This document shows positions 33,979 through 45,800 of a stretch of DNA of 64,000 nucleotides, piece by piece. Each line of letters opens with the position of its first letter. The first letter of the stretch is position 1. The position numbers were made by a program, and so were the translations under genes. Below the pieces are notes generated by a model. That model made no database searches, was not told the DNA's origin, and saw only the letters and a program-made list of their open reading frames with translations. The stretch spans positions 43,046 to 107,045 of the forward strand of contig MDYQ01000076.1 of assembly GCA_003024175.1 (NCBI GenBank), written 5' to 3'. The stretch comes from Planoprotostelium fungivorum. Lineage: Eukaryota; Evosea; Variosea; Cavosteliida; Cavosteliaceae.

Positions 33979-34539
33979 CTATTCTTTGGGCTCGTCTCTG
34001 TTCTTCACTTGAGCGGGAGGGTGTGTTGCCTCTACTGCAGTGAACTTGTCGATGATCTGTCGTTCTCGTCATCATGATGGACGTTAATTCAAGTCGATCA
34101 CCTTGTAGGTGTGTGGAGCACCCTTTGGAACACTCCACGAGTCACCTGCCTTCAGAGAAACGACTTGTTTGTCTGCGAAATGCACTTCGGCATGGCCGCT
34201 GATGACATAACCAACTGTCTCGTAATCTCTCGTGACAAGACTTCCTGCGTCAGAGGGTTCTTCATCTCTCCACAATCTATCTCTGTCAGGCCACGACTCT
34301 TTAGACGATCATGTTTACCTCATAGAGAGGTTCTTGCCTGAAGCAAGATAGACCTGACCCATCTTTCCTTTGGGTGAGAAATCTGACACCACCTTCTGTA
34401 CGCTAGTGTCGGTCCTTAAGAGGTCAGATGCTTGTATGATGTTTGCATCTCACGTGAAGGATCTTCTCGTGTTAAGGCGTACGTTGGCATTACGTGGAAC
34501 GTGGGAGGGATTGATTCTTCTGGATAAGAGGGAGAACAT
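33979..34539 (-). CDS. Small cupin protein with mitochondrial-type leader
   Basis: Descending exons 34454-34539, 34319-34414, 34102-34276, 33979-34056; about 144 residues. The first exon encodes a basic, Ser/Arg-rich, acid-free leader (FSLLSRRINPSHVPRNANVR then LNTRRSF), a good mitochondrial presequence. The rest is one cupin barrel: VGYVISGHAEVHFADKQVV gives the G-x5-H-x-H-type first cupin motif in reduced form, and LKAGDSWSVPKGAPHTYKV gives the second with PxGxPH. Metal ligands are incomplete compared with dioxygenase cupins, so it may be a binding or small enzyme subunit. Function unknown. Confidence 0.72.
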
Positions 34540-34857
34540 GGTTGGTGTTAGCGTGATTCACGAGATTGAATTTTCGTGTGACGTCTCGACTACTCTACAA
34601 CCACACAATCTACCCCAATAATATTGATACTGAGAGGCTGTACAGTTACGAACTTGTGGTGCAGCCTTTGGTTGAGAATTCAAATTGAAGAGGATGACCA
34701 GCTCTTCATCAGACACGATCGATCATTATCTGTTGTTCTGTCTCAATATTCGTACATCTTCGAAACTCATCAACCAATCGTGTGATGTGCATGGAAATGG
34801 AAAAGGCTGCATCGTTTTGTCCGTGATGATGTGAAGGTGACTTGATGTACAGATGTT
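34540..34857. other. Intergenic spacer
   Basis: About 320 bases between the cupin gene start and the end of the next minus-strand gene. No gene or repeat recognised. Confidence 0.5.
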
Positions 34858-35492
34858 TTATGTAACAGTCACCCTCCAGTATTGATTCAAATGAAGTCCC
34901 TCTCGTAACCGCAGAAGCAGCATTGTAACAAGTAGAACAAAGAGCATCACAAACCATCCCAGGATGAACAATTGGAAGAGAAGAAATGCGACCTCCTCTG
35001 AATCGACTCTCTGATCATCATTAGGTCGTGACCATTGAACAATTTGTTACCTTTCTCGTTTGTGGTTTTACATCTGTCTGTATGGTCTTTTCATTAAGAG
35101 TGGGTGCGTGTTTGTTTTTCTTGAAGATGTCCGCTATCGTAGAGCTCAATGTCCTCTTCTTTCTGATGGTATGGTTCGGAACATCCTCCTCCTCTTGATC
35201 TGATAGAGCATTCAACAGAGGTGTGGTCGACACGCTGTCTATATTCTTCTCAGCATTGTTCAGCTCCGAATCGATGTCGAGTGAATTGAGAGAGTGTGTG
35301 ATGTTCGATCGCAGCGTCAGACTCTTTCTCCTCTCTTCCAGGGGAATCACGGGAAGTGAATCTTGTTTCTTTACGAAGAAACTCAATGTACTCCTCCTCT
35401 TCCTCCTCTCTTCCATTCGGGTCGATGCTGATGTCCTCGGATCTTGTCCGAAAAAACAACCGATGCGATGATCATATGATACACCCCTCCAT
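34858..35492 (-). CDS. Acidic protein with one C-terminal transmembrane helix
   Basis: A four-exon gene recovered only by splicing: 35485-35492, 35375-35442, 35051-35334, 34858-35010, with introns of 40-42 bases. All phases agree, giving 170 residues. After EGSEDISIDPNGREEEEEEY comes a long Ser/Thr/Asn-rich polar region with basic patches (QRRKSLTLRSN, RKKRTLSSTIADIFKKNKH). The last exon has one strong helix (FILGWFVMLFVLLVTMLLL) with a short lumenal or outer tail. The layout is that of a tail-anchored or type-II-like protein; Ser/Thr patches next to Arg/Lys could be phosphorylated. No family recognised. It shares a ~200-base divergent promoter region with the receptor-PIP kinase gene. Confidence 0.6.
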
Positions 35493-35701
35493 CTTCTCAC
35501 ATTCACCGTCCTTGTCTTATAGAAGGTTCTAATAATGGACCTTCACCCGTGGCCGTTCGTCGTCAAGAGGGTGAACTTCCGGAACAATGTGAAAAAACCC
35601 CGAAAAAGGACATTTGATGGAAAGGATTCTTGACGAGGGGCGAACATCGGTAGCGGAGGGACGAGAACACATCTTTATTTGATGATACACAAACCATCAG
35701 C

Positions 35702-38700
35702 ATGACTCTGTACTATAAGGTTGCCGGAACACTCGCTGGGTTCTCTTTCGTCGGTGGGTGTTACATCACATCACAAAGATCCTTCACGATGTCAGAATAT
35801 GTCCATATCGACTGAATTCTTAACAGCTTCCCTTATTATCATTATCTCGTACCTTCTAATCAAGCCATTGAGGAAACATCCCACCAATCTCGTATTCTGG
35901 TTGTCCATCTGCGATCTATTCTTCTCATTCAAGTTCCTATTGACGTCCATTATACCTGGCTCCGCTTCACTGGCAAGAGTAGAATGGATCTGTTACTCCC
36001 AAGCCATTTTCTCTCAGTTTTGGGGTACGGCCTCGATATCATGGAACGGAATGATCTCTCTGAATCTCCTCTTTAACATGAGGAATCCATTTGTTAACAC
36101 CCAGTGAGTTTGAAAACACATCTCGATGGGATGTTGAAGACAACTCAGATCTTACAATTTGTGGTATCATCTCTGGGCGTGGGGCCTGAGTCTTACGACA
36201 ACCATTTTCATGATTGCATTCAACACCAATGGCTACGAGGTCATCAGTATCAACGGAGACGGAACGTGGGTCCATCGATATACGACTCCGTCTCAAACGA
36301 TGCAGGTGTTGGACGTATGATCTGTGGCAACTCTTGTTCTTTGCACCTCTATGTCTCTACTTCATCATCTCGTTCGTCACCATCACCATCGGTGAGTCAT
36401 TCCCTCTCATCTCTGATGCTGATCGATCACCTCCAGCCAGTATCCGTATTCGCACGATTCGGACCCAATTGAACAGTTCCACACGAAGAGCAGAAGTCAA
36501 TACACCCAACGAGAGGACGAACCTCTTAAGCTCTCCGGTCGACGATTTGGTGATGCATCATCTTCCATCTCTTCGTCATCTTTCAACCACTGATGGAGAT
36601 GACAGTCACAGAGACACATCCAAGAAGAGAACAGACTCTATTTTGTGGTGCTACTCCGTATGGTCGTTTATGTCGGCCTCTTTGTGCTTCTATGGTCTTT
36701 CCCTCTCGTTCATCGCACACTCACCATCACTCACAAGGTGACATTTTATTTTCATTTTATTTCTTCTCATTCATATCTTCACTCTTTACCATTCACTTTC
36801 ACTCCTTACAAAAACAAAATTCAAATCAAACGAAATCAATCTCACTCCTCACCAGGCGACCGATCAAGAGTCCCCCAACGAGACCCCCCTCCAGTACCTC
36901 GGTTCGTTCATCTACAACCCGCCACTCCTGACCTCCCCCAGACGTCATCGGTATCTGCCTTCAAGGCCTCTCCAACGCTGTCGTCTACTCTACGAATCCA
37001 TCCTTCTGGCGCTTATTCACTCGCAAGATTCGCCACGTTCGCAACGACATCACTTCTCGTATAGAACACAACATCTCACACATGCAATCCAATAGAGTCT
37101 CTCATTTGTCTGAGATCAGCTTCGGCAGTGACAGTGAATCAGAGACGAGCACCAAGAAGAAGAGACACAGCAGCGTGAACAACAACGTCGGGGAGAGTCA
37201 GAGGATAGACATCATTATCAGGAGATACGTCATCTCTTGCATCGTGTCGGGCATCATCGATAACGTGAGTCGTCGGATTCAAAATTTGAAATTCGTCTGA
37301 TGGCGGGAAAAGGTGGAAGACATCACGAGGGCGGGGAGACAGTTCAGAGAAGTGATGCCATCCGATTTCGAAGAGAAATTAGATTCGAGGTGAGAAAAAA
37401 GATGCCGGGAGCGGGATTCGAAATGGTTTACCATCGAGTACAGACCCATCCGAGAGTCCCATCAGCACACGTTCACCGATTACGCTCCCCTCGTCTTCAT
37501 GAGAATGAGACAGACTGCCGGCGTAGACAACGAGACGTACGTGGAGGCGTTGGAGCCGAGAAATTTCATCGAGAACTTGGGTAACCAAAAGTTTTCGGAT
37601 GGAAGGTCGGGGTCGTTCTTTGTCTTCTCACCCTGCAAGAATTTCATCGTCAAGACACTCACTGTGGATGAGGCGGCGCTCGTCATCGATATTCTACCCA
37701 AATTGTATCAGGTAAAAAGATTCACGATCTCCTTTATTTCACGTTCTTGAAGATTTTTATGAAAAAAAGTTTCTTATACGATCCGATGAAAAATTTTCGT
37801 TCGATTTTTATTTCACGGATCTTATCATCTCTCTTATGATGTCAACGATTTCCATCGAAATTTCTTCTGAACATCTCATCATGCGAAACAGCACATGATG
37901 CAAAACCCGGACACCCTCATCAATCGATTCTTTGGTCTCCACGCCATCAGTGTCCTCCACGGAGAGACGACTTACGTCGCTGTCATGGAGAATGTGATCA
38001 ACACGCGTCTAAAATTAGACCGCAGGTACGATCTGAAAGGGTCGTGGGTCAACCGCGAGGTGAGCGTTGTAGATCGGCACGAAAGATTGAGACGGAGGCT
38101 GACGGGAGTAGGTCGGGAGAGCTCACGACGAGGGGTCACAGGGTATGGATTTAGACTTGAAGACGAAGCTAAATTTAGATCCTCACACCAAGAGCCGTTT
38201 CTTGTCCCAAATCCGTTCCGACTCAGAGGTGAATATTTTTATTAAATCGATTTTATTTTCATTTATTCGCCTCAGTTCTTCACGCGGTTGAACATCATGG
38301 ACTATTCTCTCCTGCTGGCCATACACAACGTCACCAGTGGTGATCCCTACGATACGTACGTTACGTCTCCGTCACTCTCACTCACTCTCGCAGCATCGAT
38401 CAGGGTCCATTCCACAGGAGGACGAGGGGTGGTGTCTTGTCTAGAGATGGTAGAGAAGTCTACTTCTTTGGTATCATTGACGTACTACAACTGTGGGATA
38501 GAAAGAAGAAGATGGAGCGATTTTTCAAAGTATACGTCAGAAACAAATCGAAGGTGAGCTCCTCTTCGATCATCATCGACCATCGTGTCCACATCGTCAT
38601 CGCATGATGCAGACTCTCATCATCGTCATCCGTGTCTGTCGAATTGTGTAGCTGAAACTCTTCAGTGGGGAGTGTCAGCACAAGAGCCCAGTATCTATTC

Positions 38701-38740
38701 TCAGAGGTTTGTGGAAGGAATGACGAGAATTATACAGTGA
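35702..38740 (+). CDS. rpkA: Seven-helix receptor fused to phosphatidylinositol-phosphate kinase (RpkA/GPCR-PIPK type)
   Basis: Fifteen exons: 35702-35753, 35827-36103, 36149-36265, 36306-36391, 36437-36549, 36612-36737, 36856-36901, 36942-37264, 37313-37389, 37444-37711, 37892-38059, 38142-38228, 38276-38355, 38394-38553, 38666-38740. Seven helices run from residue ~5 to ~300 (ASLIIIISYLLI, LVFWLSICDLFFSFKFLL, then TM3-TM6, and VIGICLQGLSNAVVY with NPSFWRLF after TM7). The cytoplasmic part is a complete PIP kinase: YAPLVFMRMR, SGSFFVFSPCKNFIVKTL with the ATP-binding Lys, VAVMENVI, RYDLKGSW, NIMDYSLLLAIH and YFFGIIDVLQLWDRKKKMER. Known relatives are RpkA of Dictyostelium and the oomycete GPCR-PIPKs, plasma or endosomal membrane proteins joining receptor and phosphoinositide signalling. 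Confidence 0.9.
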
Positions 38741-38761
38741 TAAAAGAATCGATGAAAAACC

Positions 38762-39095
38762 TGTGAGCACGCGCGATCATCTCGCATCTGCATCATCGAT
38801 CATGCGTGCATGATGGATGTGCTGATCTCGTGCGCGATGGAAGATGGATTCGAAAGACATAGAAACCGAGATGGTGGCCGTTAAGAGGGTGATGAAGATC
38901 TCGCGCATGATGGAGAAAGAACCGATGAGACATGTGTGAGCACGCGCGATCATCTCGTATCTGCATTATCGATCACGCGTCCATGATGGATGGAGGAACT
39001 GATCTCGTGATGGAGATGAAGATGGATTCGGAAGACATACACACCGAGATAGTGGCCTTCAAGAGGGTGATGAAGATCTCGTGCATGATGGAGGT
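38762..39095 (+). repeat. Imperfect tandem duplication, ~170-base unit x2
   Basis: Unit 1 (38762-38934) and unit 2 (38935 to about 39095) both begin TGTGAGCACGCGCGATCATC and share long stretches (for example GTGATGAAGATCTCG near the end of each) with scattered changes. They follow the receptor-PIP kinase stop codon. No open frame explains them. Confidence 0.75.
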
Positions 39096-39873
39096 GATGA
39101 TCACATCGTCACCACGGTGCAGATTTTCATTCTTAAAGGTTCGATATTCAACTGAAGCGGATATCACGTACAGTTCTGAGCCTTTGTCGTATGTTTCTTC
39201 TGAAGATGCGGAAACAGGACGTAAGGCTTCGTGCTCATATCTTTGAGGCTAGCCCTGTTCTCGAAACGAAGACCTTAAGCTAGGGGCTGTGTTTTGGGAA
39301 GCAAGCTGCTCCCCTGCATTCTGCCGAAAGCCTATCGTATCCGAGTAAGCCTCTGACAGCCTGTTGGCTGTTCGCAGATCAGCCTCACCTATGCTCTTTT
39401 TTAAGAAGAACCTTCTCGTTCGTTCTTCTTCTATCAATTGATTTCATCCACATCAGTCCACCGATAGACCAGCCCCACATAGAGAACCATTCCTTCTTCA
39501 CCTATTAGAAAGCCCTCGACCAGATCTGCAGCCCCGTTGCTGTCAACTCGGTCGACTGGGGAAAAGCTGGGAAACACGATGCTATATTAACCGCTCAGAT
39601 CTAAGCCCCGAATCTGGAAGCAGAGTGCGATCTCCATAGAGATAAGCTGTTTCGATAGCTTGCTGTGGTTTCCTGCTTAGGTACCTTTTAAAGATACTGA
39701 CAGCTGAGCACATCGTGGTGGAAACTCTCAGGTGTTGATCTCGTTTTGAGAGAAAAGGCGCCGAAAGGTGCATCGAGGCATTGGACCCACTCAAGCATTC
39801 TAGCTTCTTCCATCTTTCGGGCAGGCTGTGAGATCGCCCGGCCTTTGCAGGTAGAACGATAACATATAGAAAG
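39096..39873. other. Intergenic region upstream of the WSC mucin gene
   Basis: About 0.8 kb with no supportable coding gene. Its base composition is less ATC-biased than other spacers. A perfect 9-base inverted repeat AAGAAGAAC...GTTCTTCTT lies at about 39404-39428. It likely contains the promoter of the large surface-protein gene; an unannotated RNA gene cannot be excluded. Confidence 0.45.
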
Positions 39874-42800
39874 ATGTTGAAGCTTGTAACTCTCTTCGTG
39901 GTGCTGCTGGCAGGTGAGAAGACGGCCGAAGCCGGACCTCCACCTGACTTATTTTTTCAGCTTTTACCGCTGCTCAACAACCAGCCCTTCAGACGGCGGA
40001 CTCATCTTCCATCGGTGTTCCCGGTTATGCTTCGAACCCCACCGTCGTCTGGGACGTGAATCAGTTATTCACTTCAAACTTCACTGGAGCCACTTTTACT
40101 CTCGGAACTACCATCGGATCGAACCTCTTCGTGCTGAACGTGAACAATGGACAGAAATACATTACCCTCATCCAGTCCACCGGCCAGACCTATATCGAGC
40201 TGAATCTGAGGCCCACTTCCGGAAGTACCTCTCAATTTACTCTGTTTGAGCAGAGGTGAAATGTGATCCGCATTTTCCACTCCATCTGAATGTAGGCAGT
40301 TATTCCGGAAATCAAGTTGGTATCGACGCCTCTTCTTTCATCTCTTATTCTGCCGTCGCCACACCGCAACGTGAGACATCTCATCTTCCCGTCGATCCAC
40401 GACTCATTTCCCCCAGAATTCCGCATCACCAACATCAACTCGGCCACGAAGACCTTCCAGATCATCGTCGTCGGTGGTACCACCAGCTATGTCAATTTCA
40501 CCCCCACCACCCGAATCCTCACCACCACCACCGATCCAACCAAGGCAGCCACCTTCTCCCTCTACGCCGTCAACTGGCTTCAGCAGGAGCTCGAGACTTC
40601 GGTCGTCTATCAGTACCAAGGTTGTGCCATCACGAACCCCTACCCTACATCGGCCCCTTACGATCCGACCAAGTACTACTACCCCGCCCTGACCTCGAAG
40701 TCCAGCGCTCAGACTCTGAAGAGTTGCTTGAGGTACTGCTACTACAACGGCTACAACTTTGTCTCCGCGACCCACGCCGACTACTGTGCCTGTGGTAACT
40801 CTCCCGGTCCCATCCTCAACAGTGGTTTCGCCAACTGTGCCACGCAGTGCTCTGGAGACAGTAACGATATCTGTGGAGGTATCTTTGCCGGTGGAAATTG
40901 GACGAGTTCAGTCATCCGAATCTGTAAGTCCAACTCTCTCTTCTACCCTGACGTCTTCCAGACTATGAAAACTCCAACATCCAGCCTCTCGCTCCTTTCA
41001 GCAGTGGCTGCTACTACGATCAGGATCCCACCAGCTCTACCCTCTACCTATCAGATGGAAGCACCGTCGCGGCGAACAACGTTCCCACCGCCCAGAACCT
41101 CCACTCTTTCGGTCTGTACGATTCCAACAACAAGTTCAACGCCTACCAGTGTGGTGTTCGTTGCTACTCGGAAGGTTACGGATACTCTGGAGTCAATGGA
41201 AACAAGGACTGTTTCTGTTTCAATGACTTGAGCCGTTATGCCAGCGCCAGCTCCAGCACTGGGGCTCAGTGTGACAACATGTGTGCGGATGGATCCAGCT
41301 GCGGAAGCACTACGGTCAACGGTAATGCAGGATGGTATTCTGTCTACAACACTGTCCCTGGTGAGTCACGTGACCTCTTTATTCAGTTTCTCACTCGATC
41401 ACAGCCATCCCACAAACGACGACTGAAGCTGAGACTTCCACTGAGCAATACACTTCAACTGAGGTGGAAACATCAACTGAGCAGTACACTACTACTGAGG
41501 CTGAGACTTCTACCGTAGAGTACACCTCGACTGAGGCTGAGACATCAACTGAGCAGTACACTACCACCGAGGCGGAAACGACCACCGAGCAGTACACTAC
41601 TACTGAGGCCGAGACTTCTACCGTAGAATACACATCAACTGAGGCTGAGACGTCCACTGAGGAGTACACCTCTACTGAGGCTGAGACATCCACCGTAGAA
41701 TACACATCAACTGAGGCCGAAACATCTACTGAGCAGTACACCACTACGGAGGCTGAAACGTCAACTGAGCAATACACATCCACCGAGGCGGAGACTTCTA
41801 CTGAAGAATACACTTCGACCGAAGCTGAGACTTCGACTGTAGAATACACATCCACCGAGGCTGAGACATCGACCGAGGAGTACACCACTACCGAGGCCGA
41901 GACATCCACTGAGGAATATACCTCCACTGAAGCTGAGACATCCACCGTAGAATACACATCGACTGAGGCCGAAACTTCTACTGAGCAGTACACCACAACT
42001 GAGGCTGAGACTTCGACTGTAGAATACACATCGACTGAGGCAGAGACATCGACCGAGGAGTACACCACTACCGAGGCCGAGACATCCACTGAGGAATATA
42101 CCTCCACTGAGGCTGAAACCTCTACTGAGCAATACACTTCGACGGAGGCTGAGACATCAACTGAGGCACAAACATCCACTGAGGAGTACACAACTACTGA
42201 GGCTGAGACATCTACTGAGCAGTACACTACCACTGAGGCCGAAACCTCTACAGAGCAGTACACCACCACCGAGGCAGAGACATCGACCGAGCAGTACACC
42301 TCTACTGAGCAGTATACCTCTACTGAGGCCGAAACCTCTACCGAGCAATACACTACCACTGAGGCAGAGACAACGACCGAGCAGTACACCACAACTGAGG
42401 CCGAAACCACTACCGAACGGTACACCACCACTGAGGCTGAGACTTCGACTGAACAGTACACATCCACTGAAGCTGAAACTTCTACCGAGCAGTACACCTC
42501 TACTGAAGCCGAGACCTCCACCGAGCAGTACACCACGACCGAGGCTGAGACCTCATCCGTCGAGTGGGAGTCCACCACCGAGCAATGGTCCACGGCCAAC
42601 GTAGACATCAACCAGTACGTTGACGTGCCCTATTCCTTCCGTCTCTGCACCAAGAAGACCAGAGGTGAATACTGCCTCCACACCGATCTCAGCATCCAGA
42701 ACCCGAATGGCCTCTACTTCACTCTCTACGGTCCCGAGAGCAATTGGGGCTGGACCATCTACCAGTCCGAAGTCTCCGATGCTGCGCTGTCGACATACTT

Positions 42801-45800
42801 GATCTACGACGCGACTAACCGTCCCATCAACCAAGGGGGTGATTCCCTCACTTCGTACCCGGCGTACCTGAAAGCCGATGGTAACCATGACTACCTCACC
42901 TTGACGACTGGTCTGGGACAGCCTCTTGTCTTCTACGCCACGTGGCAGCCCGATCTGACCACCCCCGACGAGACCCAATTTGTGATGGGAACTCTGGACA
43001 ATCCTCCACGCTACGTCTACGCAGACAAGAAGAACAGGCTGAGGTTCACCACCGAGGGAGGCTCCGCCACGCACTTTTACTTCAAGCAGAATCCCATCAC
43101 GACCAACTATCACACGCCCGAGACGTCCAGATTCCAAGGCTGTACGAACCCTGGATTTGCACCGACCAGCCACGCCATCGTTGTGCCTACCCCCTACTTC
43201 AACAACAATGGAACCTCGAACACGAACAACGAGTGCAGTGCCTACTGTACCTTCTTGAACTTGAGATTCGCCGGTACGACCAATGGACAACAGTGCGGTT
43301 GCAGTGGTTCTCTCTCCCACGAATACCTCGTCAACGGTAACATCGGTGCTTGCTCCGTCTCCTGCACGGGTACCACACACGAGAACTGCGGTGGTGTCTA
43401 CGCTACCTCTACCTATCTCATCGAGGACCATCCTCCCTACGTCGACAACAGTCACCCCATCGGTACCTACGAACTCGTCGCCAACTTCCCGCCCGCACAC
43501 TCCGGTCCAAACTTTGCCACCTTTGTGTATCCCAAGATCAACCACGCCGCCAACGGAGGAGTCACCTACGCTACATCCGTTCATTGTAACGCCAGATGTG
43601 CTTCCATGGGTTTCGACTACGCCGGATTCCTCGGTGCACCTGACGCCAGCCGCTCCCAGATCTGCTACTGCGTCCGCAGCGTGGACTCGATGAACGACGC
43701 TGACTTGGCGAGTTTTCCCACCACCTACTGCCCCGACGGTCAGACCCAAGGCTGCGGTTACTTTGATACCGTGACCAACCCGAGTCAGCCCACCGCCTAC
43801 ATGACTCTGTACAAGGTCAGCTTCCAGTACATGATGACGACCACTGAGGCAGAGACGTCCACCATCGCAGAGACGTCCACCGTCGATGAGACCACCACCG
43901 TCTACGATACCACCACGGAGGCTTGGACCACCGAGGCCACCAACGAGACCGCACCCATTCCACCCCCTCCCTCCTTCCTCCTCTGCGTGGAAGAGAACTA
44001 CTGTGCCTTCTGGGACCAGAACGCACTGTTCCAAAACGACAGAGTCAAGAGAGAGGAATCGGAAGACAGCTTTGCCATTCGAATGGTCAACGGTACCATC
44101 TCAGGAGACTTCTCCGTTCTTCAAGAGTCTCCTGCTCTCACGAGCGGTCACTACATTCTGTTTGGACAAGACTTCACCTATGCGTTGAACAGCGACGACG
44201 ACGATCGCTTGTATTGGGCCCCCAACAATCCGATTGCATTCGTATTCTACCCTTCTTACCAGAGACCCGGCTACGTTGTCATCAGCACCGACACTTCATT
44301 TGGACAAGTCCCACAATGGGTGACCATCGATCCCGTCACGGGCTACATGTATCTCACCTACGACACTCTCTCTGCCACCCCCATGTTCTTCTCCGTGTAC
44401 GAGACCGAGCTGACGCCCAGATTCCAGACGCCCATCGTGTACCAGGGCTGCACGATCGAGGCCCTCGGGTACTTGCATGTCGGTCAGAATTCAGTCCTCG
44501 CCAAGAGACAAGGTATTGAATCCAATTATGTCGTATACCAAGATCCCGCCAACATGACCAACTTCCTGTGCTCTGACTACTGCTCCATTCTCAACTACCC
44601 GTACGCCGGAACGATCAACGGCATCGGTTGTGTGTGCTACAACTTCGGCTATTTCGGCGTCAACTCTGCCTTCTCCTACCTCTACCAACAGAGATACCAC
44701 TCGTACTCTCCTTGCTTTGCACAATGTGCAGGAGATGCCGACCAAGCTTGCGGAGATTCTCAGGCTCTGTCCCTCTACTACATCGAGAGGATGAATCCTC
44801 TCTACTTTGATATCCATCAGGAGCCGGGCAACGGAGCCGATCTCATGTGCTACCCTCACCGTGCTCTCGTCGACTATGTGATCTACTTCTCCGATTCTCT
44901 CTATCAGAACAACAACCCTAGTTCGTCCTACACCGATGAACAGTGTTACGCCGCCTGTGCTGCCAACCAATACAAGTACTCTGGAGCGTACTCCTACACC
45001 GACGCAGACCCATCCGACTACCCGGCTGGTTTCGAGGGTCACATCTGCCGCTGTGGTAACAATCTCGTCTTAGACCCAGTCGCCTGCCCTGTCTCAGGAG
45101 GCAAACGAAGCACGGGAGGCTCAATGACCGTTGTGACTCCCAACCCTCACCATCTGGAGACTACCACTGAACAGTACACCACTACCGAAGCTGAGACCAC
45201 TACTGAACGGTACACCACGACCGAGGCTGAGACTACCACTGAACGGTACACAACCACTGAAGCCGAGACTTCGACCGAGCAGTACACTTCGACCGAGGCT
45301 GAGACATCCACTGAACGGTACACTACTACAGAGGCTGAGACTTCCACCGAGCAGTACACCACGACTGAGGCTGAGACCACTACCGAAGCTTACACCACAA
45401 CAGAGGCTGAAACTTCCACGGAACAGTTCACTACCACTGAGGCTGAGACGTCCACTGAGCAATACACTTCGACCGAGGCTGAGACATCCACCGAACAATT
45501 CACCTCCACCGTGTATGAGACTTCTACCGAGCAGTATACCACCACCGAGGCTGAAACCTCAACTGAACAATACACTACCACTGAGGCCGAGACCACTACG
45601 GAGCAGTTCACCACAACTGAGGATCAGACTTCTACTGAGCAGTACACATCGACTGAGGCTGAGACTTCTACTGAACAGTTCACCACGACCGAGGCTGAGA
45701 CCACTACGGAGCAGTTTACTACCACTGAAGCCGAGACATCCACTGAGCAGTACACGACTACTGAGGCTGAGACTTCTACTGAACAGTTCACCACGACCGA

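Noticed and set aside
37390-37443. In-frame TGA in the PIP kinase, suggesting a pseudogene or selenocysteine
   Set aside because: A 54-base GT-AG intron removes it and restores the family spacing into YAPLVFMRMR.
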